From: an uncultured Lachnospiraceae bacterium
Lineage (GTDB): Bacteria; Bacillota; Clostridia; Lachnospirales; Lachnospiraceae
Assembly: GCA_902794095.1 (NCBI GenBank)
Contig: CADBFZ010000008.1
Location: 43,365-107,364, forward strand
Length of the DNA stretch: 64,000 nt
Direction: 5' to 3'
Positions within the stretch are counted from its first letter, which is position 1; each line of letters opens with the position of its first letter. The notes below the pieces were generated by a model that was not told the DNA's origin, made no database searches, and saw only the letters and a list, made by a program, of their open reading frames with translations. This document shows positions 45,800-52,829 of this stretch, one piece after another. The translations under genes and the position numbers were made by a program.

Positions 45800-45829
45800 A
45801 TTATATATTAGGCACAGTTTCCATTACAA
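45800..45829 (-). promoter_or_regulatory. Probable promoter of the regulator and kinase genes
   Basis: -35 TTGTAA (45824-45829), 18-bp spacer, -10 TATAAT (45800-45805). It starts immediately after the agrD stop codon, so the regulator and kinase can be made independently of the agrBD message. Confidence 0.6.
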
Positions 45830-45994
45830 TCATTTGAGACCATTTTCAGACTCTTTGGTATTTTTCACCGGCCTTTTGGGCTGATGCAGAAAAAAAGTGC
45901 AGGGAGGACGATCGGGATCTTTGTCCAGCGGTCCGTTTTCACGAACTACTTTATCAAGAAGCGTTAACAATCCTTTTTTTGTTTTTTCAGTCAT
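45830..45994 (-). CDS. agrD: AgrD-like cyclic lactone autoinducer peptide precursor
   Basis: A 54-residue gene. Its ATG lies inside the end of agrB (ATGACTGA, start at 45994, agrB stop at 45987-45989), with GGAGG in front. The peptide has an amphipathic N-terminal part (KKGLLTLLDKVV), then PPC-TFFL-HQPKRP: a single Cys32 followed by four residues and an HQPxxP motif, the pattern of clostridial AgrD. The predicted signal is a Cys-Thr-Phe-Phe-Leu thiolactone, with residues from His37 on being the cut-off tail. The neighbours (AgrB, LytTR regulator, GHKL kinase) complete the set. Confidence 0.88.
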   Translation of the reverse strand: MTEKTKKGLLTLLDKVVRENGPLDKDPDRPPCTFFLHQPKRPVKNTKESENGLK

Positions 45995-46571
45995 TTTCCT
46001 TAACCTCCTGTTTCAACAGCTTTGCAACTGCCATCAGCAAAAAATCAAATTCTATAGCCATAGCAATACAAGTGCCGAATAGCGCAAGACTTCTTATTGT
46101 AAATAATAAAATCATCACGCACATCTCAATCAAAACCACAATACGTGCACTCTTTTTCTTTTGAATCACTCCGGGAGCATCCAGATTCATGTTTGGGTGA
46201 TTAATGTGTCCCATATATAAGATCATCCCGGCGGATACCACCGCTCCGAATATCAAAAAACCGTTTATAGGTAAATAAATCACAAGCATCGTTATTGCAG
46301 AAAACATCACGCATGAGCCTACCAAGCACATCAGGTAGGTATTAAAATGAAATCCTCCGGTGTTCATTCTCAATGCTGCAAAAGCTACGATCACTGCAAC
46401 CATTATCGCAAACCTGTGAGTTATCACAGCTATAATCAGCAATACGGACATGGTTAATAAGCTCTCCAGAAATATGGTGATCCTGTAAGCATACCCATCC
46501 TTATCCTGGGAAGAGATAATATTCAGTTCCATCATTTCGCATATAAGATTATTCGTGATCTTTTCGATCAT
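45987..46571 (-). CDS. agrB: AgrB-like peptide-processing membrane protease
   Basis: 194 residues from the ATG at 46571, which has GAGG in front; the open frame continues upstream to 46730 but there it crosses the leader hairpin. It is a multi-helix membrane protein with the AgrB active-site pattern GGFHFNTYLMC: His75 and Cys82. AgrB cuts the tail of AgrD and forms the thiolactone ring. It overlaps agrD by eight bases. It is expressed from the repeat-containing promoter at 46704-46775. Confidence 0.93.
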   Translation of the reverse strand: MIEKITNNLICEMMELNIISSQDKDGYAYRITIFLESLLTMSVLLIIAVITHRFAIMVAVIVAFAALRMNTGGFHFNTYLMCLVGSCVMFSAITMLVIYLPINGFLIFGAVVSAGMILYMGHINHPNMNLDAPGVIQKKKSARIVVLIEMCVMILLFTIRSLALFGTCIAMAIEFDFLLMAVAKLLKQEVKEND

Positions 46572-46605
46572 ATATACCTCACATCTAAATAATCCACGAA
46601 AAACG

Positions 46606-46678
46606 AAAAAAATGCCGCATACAATATCGCAAGTTTTGTTCAGAGGGGATTGCTTATGGTGCGATATTTCGGCGGCAT
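46606..46678 (-). ncRNA. Structured leader or short RNA X in front of agrB, with C-rich loop
   Basis: Two nested stems: outer ATGCCGC (46612-46618) / GCGGCAT (46672-46678) and inner ATATCGCA (46624-46631) / TGCGATAT (46660-46667). On the minus strand a seven-T run follows (46606-46612), as in a terminator. The 28-base apical loop contains AATCCCCTCTG. The same inner stem, outer GCCGC/GCGGC and C-rich loop recur at 48048-48114. Transcripts from the agrB promoter would start about 20 bases upstream of it, so it may give either a short terminated RNA or an attenuated agrB message (inference). Confidence 0.65.
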
Positions 46679-46703
46679 AATTTCTTTTCGTATTTCCGTA
46701 TAC

Positions 46704-46775
46704 TTTATAGATGTATACGCCATTTTTCAATAGTCATTGCAGAAAACGGACAAATATTGCAGAAAACGGACAAAA
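46704..46775 (-). promoter_or_regulatory. agrB promoter with two 20-bp direct repeats
   Basis: Two copies of TTGTCCGTTTTCTGCAAT (minus strand, arrays starting at 46736 and 46756, period 20) lie five bases upstream of -35 TTGAAA (46725-46730). The spacer to -10 TATAAA (46704-46709) is only 15 bp, typical of activator-dependent promoters. The same arrangement with the same distances is found at 48154-48245. The LytTR protein encoded in the locus is the likely activator. Confidence 0.78.
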
Positions 46776-46803
46776 ATAAGCCGCTTCAATTCTGAAGCGG
46801 CTT
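46776..46803 (-). terminator. Terminator of the 381-residue membrane protein gene
   Basis: A perfect 11-bp stem (AAGCCGCTTCA 46778-46788, TGAAGCGGCTT 46793-46803) with a four-base loop. On the minus strand it is followed by ATTTTTG, the T-run of which runs straight into the direct repeats of the agrB promoter. Confidence 0.85.
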
Positions 46804-46825
46804 CTAGAACAAAACCATATTCGAT

Positions 46826-47971
46826 TCACACCCCATATGCAAATGATTCGTATGAATAGCGGAGATATTCAAGCTTTATATCTTTGAACCTGCCCAACTT
46901 AATATAGGTTGAAGTCTCTTCATAATAATAACGGTGTTTTTCCTCATATTCTTCAGCAGTTATTTCGTCATCTCCAAAATAGTATTTCGTCTCTTCATTA
47001 GAATTCCAATCCATAGTGAGAAACACAGAATATCCAATACTGTTATCCTTCACAGTAAGAAACCCGCTTCGGGTTATATTAAAAAATTTATTATAATTCG
47101 TTGCCACATACACATACTCTGTACCATCCTGCGTGTGTAATAGAACTCCACTTCCTAACAAGTCAGGTTTATATGGTCCTTGTTGCAACTCGCTAATGTC
47201 CCATTCGATTATCGAATCATTTTCCGAAACCTCATATATGTAAAGCTCAGAAGAATCATCGGAAGTAGTGATTATTTCAAGATATCCGTCTCTATCCAGA
47301 TCAGATATCGCGTACTCATAATCTGAAGAATCGGTCTTTCCCCAAACGCTTGAATTATCATACAGCAGTTGCAACTGCCTGTTTACTACTTCTTCACCTA
47401 TACCAACTGCTTCTTCATATTCACTCGTCAGATAATATGATTTGTATTCCGAGAAATCCAGTCCCTCAACCTTTGCCTTAGGTATAAAAGCTATGCAGGT
47501 ACAGGGCTCGACGACAGCCGGTTCACCATCACTTCGGCGATTTCCTCCGCTATGATTGCATTCCATATAAATTGTGTTTGTTTCGGGGATTACAACCATT
47601 GCATGAGGTGTAACGGTTACAGTCCCGCGCCCCCAATAAAAACTGATGTATAACACATTTTCTTCGAGCGGATATGTATCAAGTAATATATTCAGATCAG
47701 CTATTTGATCTAATTCACGATATACATGAAATGCAGCTTCCAGATCTTCTTCGCTCTCAATAACAATAGACTTATTATTCAAACTATCTATGCTTACACC
47801 AATAACCTGCATAAATACTTCATCCGAGCCCAGACGATATCCTGAATCTGGAATATCATCCAGATTATGATCATAGCCAATTACAATAGCCCCGAGCGCA
47901 ATTAAAGCAATTATTACAAGTAAGATCAATGCGAATATAAAAGATTTTCGATTAATACGACCTTTCTCCAT
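46826..47971 (-). CDS. Membrane-anchored extracellular protein, probable agr target
   Basis: 381 residues, no family recognised. One N-terminal membrane anchor (about residues 11-33) precedes an external part. A region with CNHSGGNRRSDG and EPCTCIAFIP (about 138-165) is followed by an FG-GAP-like stretch YEYAISDLDRDGYLEIITTSDD (about 217-238), typical of beta-propeller or calcium-binding repeats. It is the only gene driven by the second repeat-containing promoter (48154-48245), and its message starts with hairpin Y. It is therefore a candidate output of the quorum-sensing locus. Confidence 0.7.
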   Translation of the reverse strand: MEKGRINRKSFIFALILLVIIALIALGAIVIGYDHNLDDIPDSGYRLGSDEVFMQVIGVSIDSLNNKSIVIESEEDLEAAFHVYRELDQIADLNILLDTYPLEENVLYISFYWGRGTVTVTPHAMVVIPETNTIYMECNHSGGNRRSDGEPAVVEPCTCIAFIPKAKVEGLDFSEYKSYYLTSEYEEAVGIGEEVVNRQLQLLYDNSSVWGKTDSSDYEYAISDLDRDGYLEIITTSDDSSELYIYEVSENDSIIEWDISELQQGPYKPDLLGSGVLLHTQDGTEYVYVATNYNKFFNITRSGFLTVKDNSIGYSVFLTMDWNSNEETKYYFGDDEITAEEYEEKHRYYYEETSTYIKLGRFKDIKLEYLRYSYESFAYGV

Positions 47972-48047
47972 GCCCGCACCTCATAATGCTTAACCATTTA
48001 TACACAGTATACATCTATAACTCAGGTTCAGAAAAGGATATAAAGAT

Positions 48048-48114
48048 GCCGCTCTTGATATCGCAGCATGATGAAGAGGGGGGGATGTCTAGGGGTGCGA
48101 TATTTCTGAGCGGC
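48048..48114 (-). ncRNA. Structured leader or short RNA Y, sister of X
   Basis: Outer stem GCCGCTC (48048-48054) / GAGCGGC (48108-48114) and inner stem ATATCGCA (48058-48065) / TGCGATAT (48096-48103), the inner one identical to hairpin X. The apical loop carries ATCCCCCCCTCTTC on the minus strand. The T-tract after it is weak (ATCTTTATATCC). It lies between the repeat promoter and the 381-residue gene, in a 303-base stretch (47972-48274) holding only this hairpin, the promoter and a terminator. Confidence 0.6.
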
Positions 48115-48153
48115 TTCAGGGTAAGCTTTTACGAGCTTCGCTTCTGTAAATAA

Positions 48154-48245
48154 TCTATATGCACCTGCTTCATAAAACAATGCCCATTGCAGAAAACGGA
48201 CAAATATTGCAGAAAACGGACAAGTATTGCAGAAATAGGAAAAGC
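48154..48245 (-). promoter_or_regulatory. Promoter of the 381-residue gene with two full and one partial direct repeat
   Basis: TTGTCCGTTTTCTGCAAT repeats begin at 48186 and 48206, with a degenerate third at 48226 (TTCTGCAAT kept). The period is 20. Five bases on comes -35 TTGTTT (48175-48180), a 15-bp spacer and -10 TATAGA (48154-48159). Every distance equals that at the agrB promoter, so the two promoters are very likely controlled by the same protein. Confidence 0.78.
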
Positions 48246-48268
48246 TCGCCGCATCACGACGAGCTTTT
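48240..48268 (-). terminator. Terminator of the lipoprotein gene
   Basis: A perfect 9-bp stem (AAAAGCTCG 48240-48248, CGAGCTTTT 48260-48268) with an 11-base loop. It lies just after the lipoprotein stop codon and its T-rich end leads into the degenerate repeat. Confidence 0.75.
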
Positions 48269-48274
48269 CCACAG

Positions 48275-48850
48275 TCACTTATCTGTTTCAAATACTATAA
48301 TTTCTTCCAGTTCCGGCCATATCTCATACCAATCAATTCCCTCTTCATCGGCTTTTGCTTGAAGCACATCAGGAATTTCTAAATGTCTTATCCCCTCAAA
48401 TGCAGTATATGTCTCCGGACTCTGCCATGCAGCATCAGAATACTCATTGTATCGGATTTTTAAATAGCCGAAATCATTTAAGATTTCTGAATCTTTGTCC
48501 CCCCAGCAATCATAATTACTCAGGAAAAACAGCGTGCACAACTCCCCATTGCTAATTTCCTGATGTACTGCCAAAATCGCTCTGCCTTCATCGGCCGCAT
48601 CAAGCAACGATACACCATCGACAAAGGTCCTCAAAGCTAAATCATCACTCTTTCTGACCAAATATACATACTTTGTGCCTTCATTTGGAATTTCTTCTTT
48701 CCATAAATACCAAAGATCATCACCTATGGAATTCAGCATAGATTCCGATATATCATCATCCGGCTTGGCATTCTTATAGTTTACAACGCCTCCGGCGCAC
48801 CCAGTTATGCAAATTATGGATAGCACGATAATACTTATAATCCTTTTCAT
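48275..48850 (-). CDS. Small lipoprotein of unknown function
   Basis: About 191 residues from the ATG at 48850 (TTGGAG upstream); the frame is open to 48928, but only this start gives a proper signal peptide. The lipobox is ITGC with Cys near residue 17. The mature part is acidic and starts with a disordered stretch (KNAKPDDDISES). No family recognised. It is separated by terminators from its neighbours. Confidence 0.7.
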   Translation of the reverse strand: MKRIISIIVLSIICITGCAGGVVNYKNAKPDDDISESMLNSIGDDLWYLWKEEIPNEGTKYVYLVRKSDDLALRTFVDGVSLLDAADEGRAILAVHQEISNGELCTLFFLSNYDCWGDKDSEILNDFGYLKIRYNEYSDAAWQSPETYTAFEGIRHLEIPDVLQAKADEEGIDWYEIWPELEEIIVFETDK

Positions 48851-48975
48851 TAACTTATCTCCAAAATATTCGTCACATAGCTTAAATGCTCTCATAGTAA
48901 TCATAGTTAATATAATATATTCCACCATTACTTACCACTTTAAGCAAATAACTATAAGAACGCGAACTATCATTC

Positions 48976-49038
48976 TTATAATCTTTCATCATTTTCAATC
49001 AGATCATAGATTTCCGCGCTATCGTATATACTTCCCAT
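48976..49038 (-). pseudogene. Possible 5' remnant of a methyltransferase gene
   Basis: A 20-codon frame beginning ATG at 49038 with AAGGGG just upstream encodes MGSIYDSAEIYDLIENDERL and then stops. The start resembles the N-terminus of SAM-dependent methyltransferases of Clostridia. No continuation is seen in other frames. It could also be a random short frame. Confidence 0.3.
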
Positions 49039-49056
49039 CCCCTTACATCCTTTATC

Positions 49057-49123
49057 ATCAATTAATTATTGATTAGTCAACAATGAATTGATTATTGATT
49101 AAACACTTTCTTTTCGATATAAA
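49057..49123 (+). promoter_or_regulatory. Promoter of the XRE regulator with inverted repeat
   Basis: -35 TTGATT (49095-49100), 17-bp spacer, -10 TATAAA (49118-49123). Just upstream is a palindrome ATCAAT-N5-ATTGAT (49057-49073), and related ATTGATT pieces recur at 49087-49100. These are candidate autoregulatory operators. Confidence 0.6.
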
Positions 49124-49162
49124 TATATCACACCGGTGAGTTCACACAAAGGAGATAAACAT

Positions 49163-50140
49163 ATGCAAGTAACAATCGGTAGCAAGATAAAAGAACTCAG
49201 AAAACGTGACGGGAGAAAGCAGGAAGATGTTGCCATTGCTCTCGGCATTACCAATCAGGCAATCTCCCGCTGGGAAGCAGGAAAGGGATACCCCGACATG
49301 GAAATGATTCCTGCGATTGCCAACTATTTCCATGTATCTATTGATGAACTTTTCGGATATAACAATGACCGCGAACACAGACTTTCCGGTTATATCGAAA
49401 AAGCTTACGAAATGGCAAAGCCTGAGTTTATGCTTAACAGAAAGAATCTGAAAAAACACGAACAGTTCCTGAGAGAGGCTCTGTCCGAATTTCCCAATGA
49501 ATGGAGATTACAGGAAAGGCTGGCTGTTGTATTACAGGTAAAAGCCGGTTCATCATCTTCCGGCAAAATCGATAAATGCATTCTTCGTGAAGCCGCAGAG
49601 TTATTAGAGCTTTCCGGAAAAGAATGTGATGACGAGCATAGAAAAGAAACAATGACCGATACTCTGATCTCGATATACACACAGATTGGTGACTTCAAAA
49701 AGATAGAGGAAATGGCCGCCTGTGCATCCACTATTCACTGCAGCCGTGAGATCATTAAGTCAGCAATTACGAACGCAGATGATAATGCACGATATTTGAA
49801 CGAAGCACTCCTATCACTTATTCATGAATTAACAATTCTCGTGTGGAAGAGTCAGAACCATTCGATAAATCCATCCTTCTATCTGTCGATAGCAGACCTG
49901 TACAAAAACATCCTTAATGGTGATTACGGTTTGTTTAACAGTGATATGTGCCTTCTTTATCTGCTTGCCTCTCGAAAAAATGCTAAAGAAAATGATAAAA
50001 AACGATCCTTCGCATATTTTGAAAAAGCCCGTAAACACTGCATTTCATTTAGCGAAGCCTTCAACATGAAAGATAATTCACAGGCACACCCCTGGAACTT
50101 TGTCTATGTGAATGAAGATATGTTAAGAGCATACGCCTAA
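49163..50140 (+). CDS. XRE-family regulator with helical C-terminal domain
   Basis: About 325 residues from the ATG at 49163 with AAGGAG upstream; an earlier start at 49136 lies before that site. An N-terminal Cro/CI helix-turn-helix (about 4-62: RKQEDVAIALGITNQAISRWEAGKGYPDMEMIPAIANYF) is followed by a long alpha-helical region like a TPR-type sensor. It is a single gene facing away from its neighbours. Its targets are unknown. Confidence 0.85.
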   Translation: MQVTIGSKIKELRKRDGRKQEDVAIALGITNQAISRWEAGKGYPDMEMIPAIANYFHVSIDELFGYNNDREHRLSGYIEKAYEMAKPEFMLNRKNLKKHEQFLREALSEFPNEWRLQERLAVVLQVKAGSSSSGKIDKCILREAAELLELSGKECDDEHRKETMTDTLISIYTQIGDFKKIEEMAACASTIHCSREIIKSAITNADDNARYLNEALLSLIHELTILVWKSQNHSINPSFYLSIADLYKNILNGDYGLFNSDMCLLYLLASRKNAKENDKKRSFAYFEKARKHCISFSEAFNMKDNSQAHPWNFVYVNEDMLRAYA

Positions 50141-50145
50141 GGAAA

Positions 50146-50176
50146 AGAAGCTCTCCAGATTGGAGAGCTTCTTTAT
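50146..50176. terminator. Bidirectional terminator
   Basis: A perfect 14-bp stem (AAAGAAGCTCTCCA 50146-50159, TGGAGAGCTTCTTT 50163-50176) with a three-base loop. It lies between convergent genes and can end both. Confidence 0.85.
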
Positions 50177-50182
50177 TCTGAA

Positions 50183-50413
50183 TCAGTATTCTTTATCTAC
50201 GTGGTCTAACCCATATGTCTTCATGAACAGGTTAAGGTCAGAGTTATCTTTGATGAACATAACTTCCGAGAATTGCCCGGTGGTTTTGTTCTTAAAGCCC
50301 GCTACCTGTTCACCGTTGCATATGGATGCTTTGATGATCGGTTTTTCTATATCGGGATTATATTTATACGAAGGAGCGCCGGGCACTTTTGATCTGAATA
50401 ACTTAAATCCCAT
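50183..50413 (-). CDS. Small conserved hypothetical protein
   Basis: About 76 residues from the ATG at 50413, directly after the stop of the Tiki-like gene (50418). The frame is open further upstream, but this start has GGGAG in front. It contains IIKASICNGEQVAGFKNK and FSEVMFIKD, resembling a small protein family common in Clostridia that has a CxGEQVAG motif. The function is not known. It is probably co-expressed with the gene upstream. Confidence 0.65.
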   Translation of the reverse strand: MGFKLFRSKVPGAPSYKYNPDIEKPIIKASICNGEQVAGFKNKTTGQFSEVMFIKDNSDLNLFMKTYGLDHVDKEY

Positions 50414-50417
50414 ATGT

Positions 50418-51794
50418 TTAGTCTCCCACACTGATATCCATTTGAAATGTAACAGGTTTTCCGTTCCATGTATCTCCGTCAGCTCTGTGATACTCCACAC
50501 GTTTTGATCCGTCCGCCATGTTATAGACTATCATGAAAACCTGACCCGTTTCTACATTCATCAGATAATTATCATAGGGCAGAACATTATCCAGAGTCTT
50601 AATAGCTTTGAAGTCATCATAAGCATCTTCGATTCTCCAGAATTCCCTGCTTTCATATCCGTCAAACACCCCGGAGAGATTCTGAACTCCATAGGATACC
50701 GCTGTGTATTCCTTGCCATTAATTGTTACAGTAACGGTATCAACCGGCTCGGTAACCAAAGTAAGATCTGTGCTTCTTACCGCATCACCGTAATATTCTT
50801 TCAGATCATTTCCCATGCAGGGAACCGTAGCAGTCATATAATCCAATCCGTTCAGATCCGTATGAGCAGATCCGTAGATCCCCATAACCTCTCTGCCGCC
50901 GAGACTCTCATACTCCCTGACGAAGTTTGCAAACAGCATATTCTCGCGGAAAATATGATTATTTCCGGAGTAGTAGGTTTTGCCCTGCTCTATAGTCTCA
51001 AGTGTCCTCAGATACTCTTCGGATGTTTCACCGTATCCGTTGGCCAAGAGATATTTCAGGCATCTGGCTCCTGAAGTATCATATTGATGACCCACATCCG
51101 TTCCATGGAATATGGTTTCGGGGCACTCCGCTTTTATACTCTTGTAGAAATCATATTCCTGGGGTGAACAGGCAGCAGTGCCTTCCATCTCGGCAAATAA
51201 TTCATCCAGCAGCTTGTCGTCATCCGCTTTCATCCACTCGTTAAGAAAGAATGCATCATAAAAGGGAAGTTCGATAAACAAATCTCTCATTCCGGCATCG
51301 TAATATTCCTTCCAATATTCGAGTTCTTCACCGAGTATCCTCTCGTTGGAATGCTCCTCACCGAACAAATAGATCTCTTCGGCAGTTTCAGGAAGGCTGA
51401 CCTCCGATGAGATCTTAAAGCTTCCTTTGAAGTTCTCTACTTTAACGGTAATGATCACTCTGCCCGTTACAGGTATTACGATTGTATCCGTTCCGATAAC
51501 CTGCGATTCGTATATAACGGTCTTGCCGCTTTTAACACTTACGGATATCACACCTTCTTCAGCTTCCGAGGCAAATTCTATAAATCCGCTCTCCGGTATG
51601 ATTGCTTTTTTGAACGTACCTTTTATGGAATTCAGATTTATTTCCCAGCTGTGCATGCCGGTATGTTCGACAAAACCCGTGTATGACCCGGACCTTGAAC
51701 TGATGAATCCGAAATATTTGGCAGTTCCGAAAACAATGATAAATATCAAAAAGAATACTATTGTGAAAATACAGCTCTTAGCTTTTTTACTCAT
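50418..51794 (-). CDS. Membrane-anchored Tiki/EreA/ChaN-like protein
   Basis: 458 residues. An N-terminal membrane anchor (about 8-28) and a beta-sandwich part (about 35-125) precede a helical domain with YLFGEEHSNERILGEELEYW (GEEH, near residue 143) and REVMGIYGSAHTDL (GSAH, near 300). This pair of Glu/His motifs marks the Tiki/EreA/ChaN fold, whose members include metal proteases and esterases. The C-terminal ~150 residues are unassigned. It follows the DUF2812 gene by two bases and may belong to the PadR-controlled unit. Confidence 0.7.
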   Translation of the reverse strand: MSKKAKSCIFTIVFFLIFIIVFGTAKYFGFISSRSGSYTGFVEHTGMHSWEINLNSIKGTFKKAIIPESGFIEFASEAEEGVISVSVKSGKTVIYESQVIGTDTIVIPVTGRVIITVKVENFKGSFKISSEVSLPETAEEIYLFGEEHSNERILGEELEYWKEYYDAGMRDLFIELPFYDAFFLNEWMKADDDKLLDELFAEMEGTAACSPQEYDFYKSIKAECPETIFHGTDVGHQYDTSGARCLKYLLANGYGETSEEYLRTLETIEQGKTYYSGNNHIFRENMLFANFVREYESLGGREVMGIYGSAHTDLNGLDYMTATVPCMGNDLKEYYGDAVRSTDLTLVTEPVDTVTVTINGKEYTAVSYGVQNLSGVFDGYESREFWRIEDAYDDFKAIKTLDNVLPYDNYLMNVETGQVFMIVYNMADGSKRVEYHRADGDTWNGKPVTFQMDISVGD

Positions 51795-51796
51795 AA

Positions 51797-52399
51797 CTAT
51801 TCCTCAATTCCGGATCTCTTCCTATCCCTGAAATACCTGATGAGATAAACAAAGAATCCTGCCAAAAACACAAGTGCAACCGCATACCACATAAGCATCA
51901 TTTTGATATCGGCTAAAGACAACGCTCCCACAACGGTAAACAGCAGAAACAACAGGAAATACGGGATTAAAAACTTAGCATAATAATTTGCTTTATCCGT
52001 GTTAGTGGTGTGCAGCTCAAAGGGTGTTCCGTCGTTTTCCTTTTCAACGATTAAGAGTGCCCTTTCCATTACAGTCTGGTAATCGGCCAGCTTACTGCCT
52101 TTATCCGCAAGCTTTCTCCAATAAATATTCCCGATATCAAAATCCAGATTCACATTCTTGAAGAAGACCTTATAACCCATATCCTCGAGAAATGCCGCGT
52201 AGTCCTTCCCGTCTGCTTTGGATTTATCGCCGATGTATTCTATCTGATATACATATTCCGAAGGCTCGCAGGTTTCGAATTCATAGAACAGTCTCCCGCA
52301 CTTTACCAGCCTGTAGCCCTTTGCAGCCATCTTGTTAAGCCAGTTACGCTGTGCATCTATAAACCCTGCGAAATATCTTGCTTTTCTTACGGTACCCAT
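51797..52399 (-). CDS. DUF2812 membrane protein
   Basis: 200 residues. The N-terminal DUF2812 part (AQRNWLNKMAAKGYRLVKCG and YVYQIEYIGDKS) is followed by two membrane helices (about 140-160 and 165-185). DUF2812 proteins are usually encoded right after PadR regulators in Firmicutes, as here. Their role is not well defined, but they are linked with membrane stress. The start overlaps the PadR stop. Confidence 0.85.
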   Translation of the reverse strand: MGTVRKARYFAGFIDAQRNWLNKMAAKGYRLVKCGRLFYEFETCEPSEYVYQIEYIGDKSKADGKDYAAFLEDMGYKVFFKNVNLDFDIGNIYWRKLADKGSKLADYQTVMERALLIVEKENDGTPFELHTTNTDKANYYAKFLIPYFLLFLLFTVVGALSLADIKMMLMWYAVALVFLAGFFVYLIRYFRDRKRSGIEE

Positions 52400-52719
52400 T
52401 ACTTACCTCCAATAATCCCGGATGCTATTTGTGTCAGGTCTTTCAATCTGTTAAGCTCTGCCTCTGCTACTTCCTTACCCTTAGAAGTAATAACGTATTC
52501 TTTTTTACGATCCGTAGCATCCCCATGAGGCTCGATCCACTCCTTCTCCAGAAGCGAATTGATTGCTCCGTACAATGTTCCGGCGCCCAGACTCAGCCTT
52601 CCGTTTGTCGCTTCCTCAATGAACTGCATGATCGCATACCCGTGCTTGGGTGTGTATAAAGCCAGCAATATAAAGAAAGTGACCTCTGTAAGAGCCCCGC
52701 CTTTTACGTTGTCCCTCAT
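52399..52719 (-). CDS. PadR-family transcriptional regulator
   Basis: About 106 residues from the ATG at 52719 with AAGGGG upstream; the ATG at 52737 has no ribosome site and lies only about 16 bases from the start of transcription. It has the PadR winged helix (HGYAIMQFIEEATNGRLSLGAGTLYGAINSLLEKEWIE). It probably represses itself and DUF2812 through repeats in its promoter. Confidence 0.9.
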   Translation of the reverse strand: MRDNVKGGALTEVTFFILLALYTPKHGYAIMQFIEEATNGRLSLGAGTLYGAINSLLEKEWIEPHGDATDRKKEYVITSKGKEVAEAELNRLKDLTQIASGIIGGK

Positions 52720-52742
52720 CTTAATCCCCTTCGCCATTTATT

Positions 52743-52788
52743 ACGTTTACTGTAATAAAACTATATCAGTAACCGTAATAGTTGTCAA
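52743..52788 (-). promoter_or_regulatory. padR promoter with repeated operator
   Basis: -35 TTGACA (52783-52788), 17-bp spacer, -10 TATAGT (52760-52765). TATTACGGTTACTG lies in the spacer and TATTACAGTAAACGTAATA follows the -10, the second being an inverted repeat (ATTAC-N7-GTAAT). Both are placed to block polymerase. Confidence 0.72.
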
Positions 52789-52818
52789 TAAAAAAGCGCC
52801 CTCTTTTCAGAGAGCGCA
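52789..52818 (-). terminator. Terminator of the GH43 gene
   Basis: A stem GCGCCCTCT (52796-52804) with AGAGAGCGC, one mismatch, followed on the minus strand by a five-T run. It separates GH43 from the padR promoter. Confidence 0.7.
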
Positions 52819-52829
52819 TTCTCATTAAA

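Noticed and set aside
45897..46082. Short plus-strand frame across the agrB/agrD junction
   Set aside because: It is opposite agrB and agrD, both of which have ribosome sites and family motifs.
48186..48245. Short direct repeats that could be a small CRISPR array
   Set aside because: The repeats touch each other with period 20, so there is no unique spacer, and no cas gene is near; the same repeats occur before another promoter.
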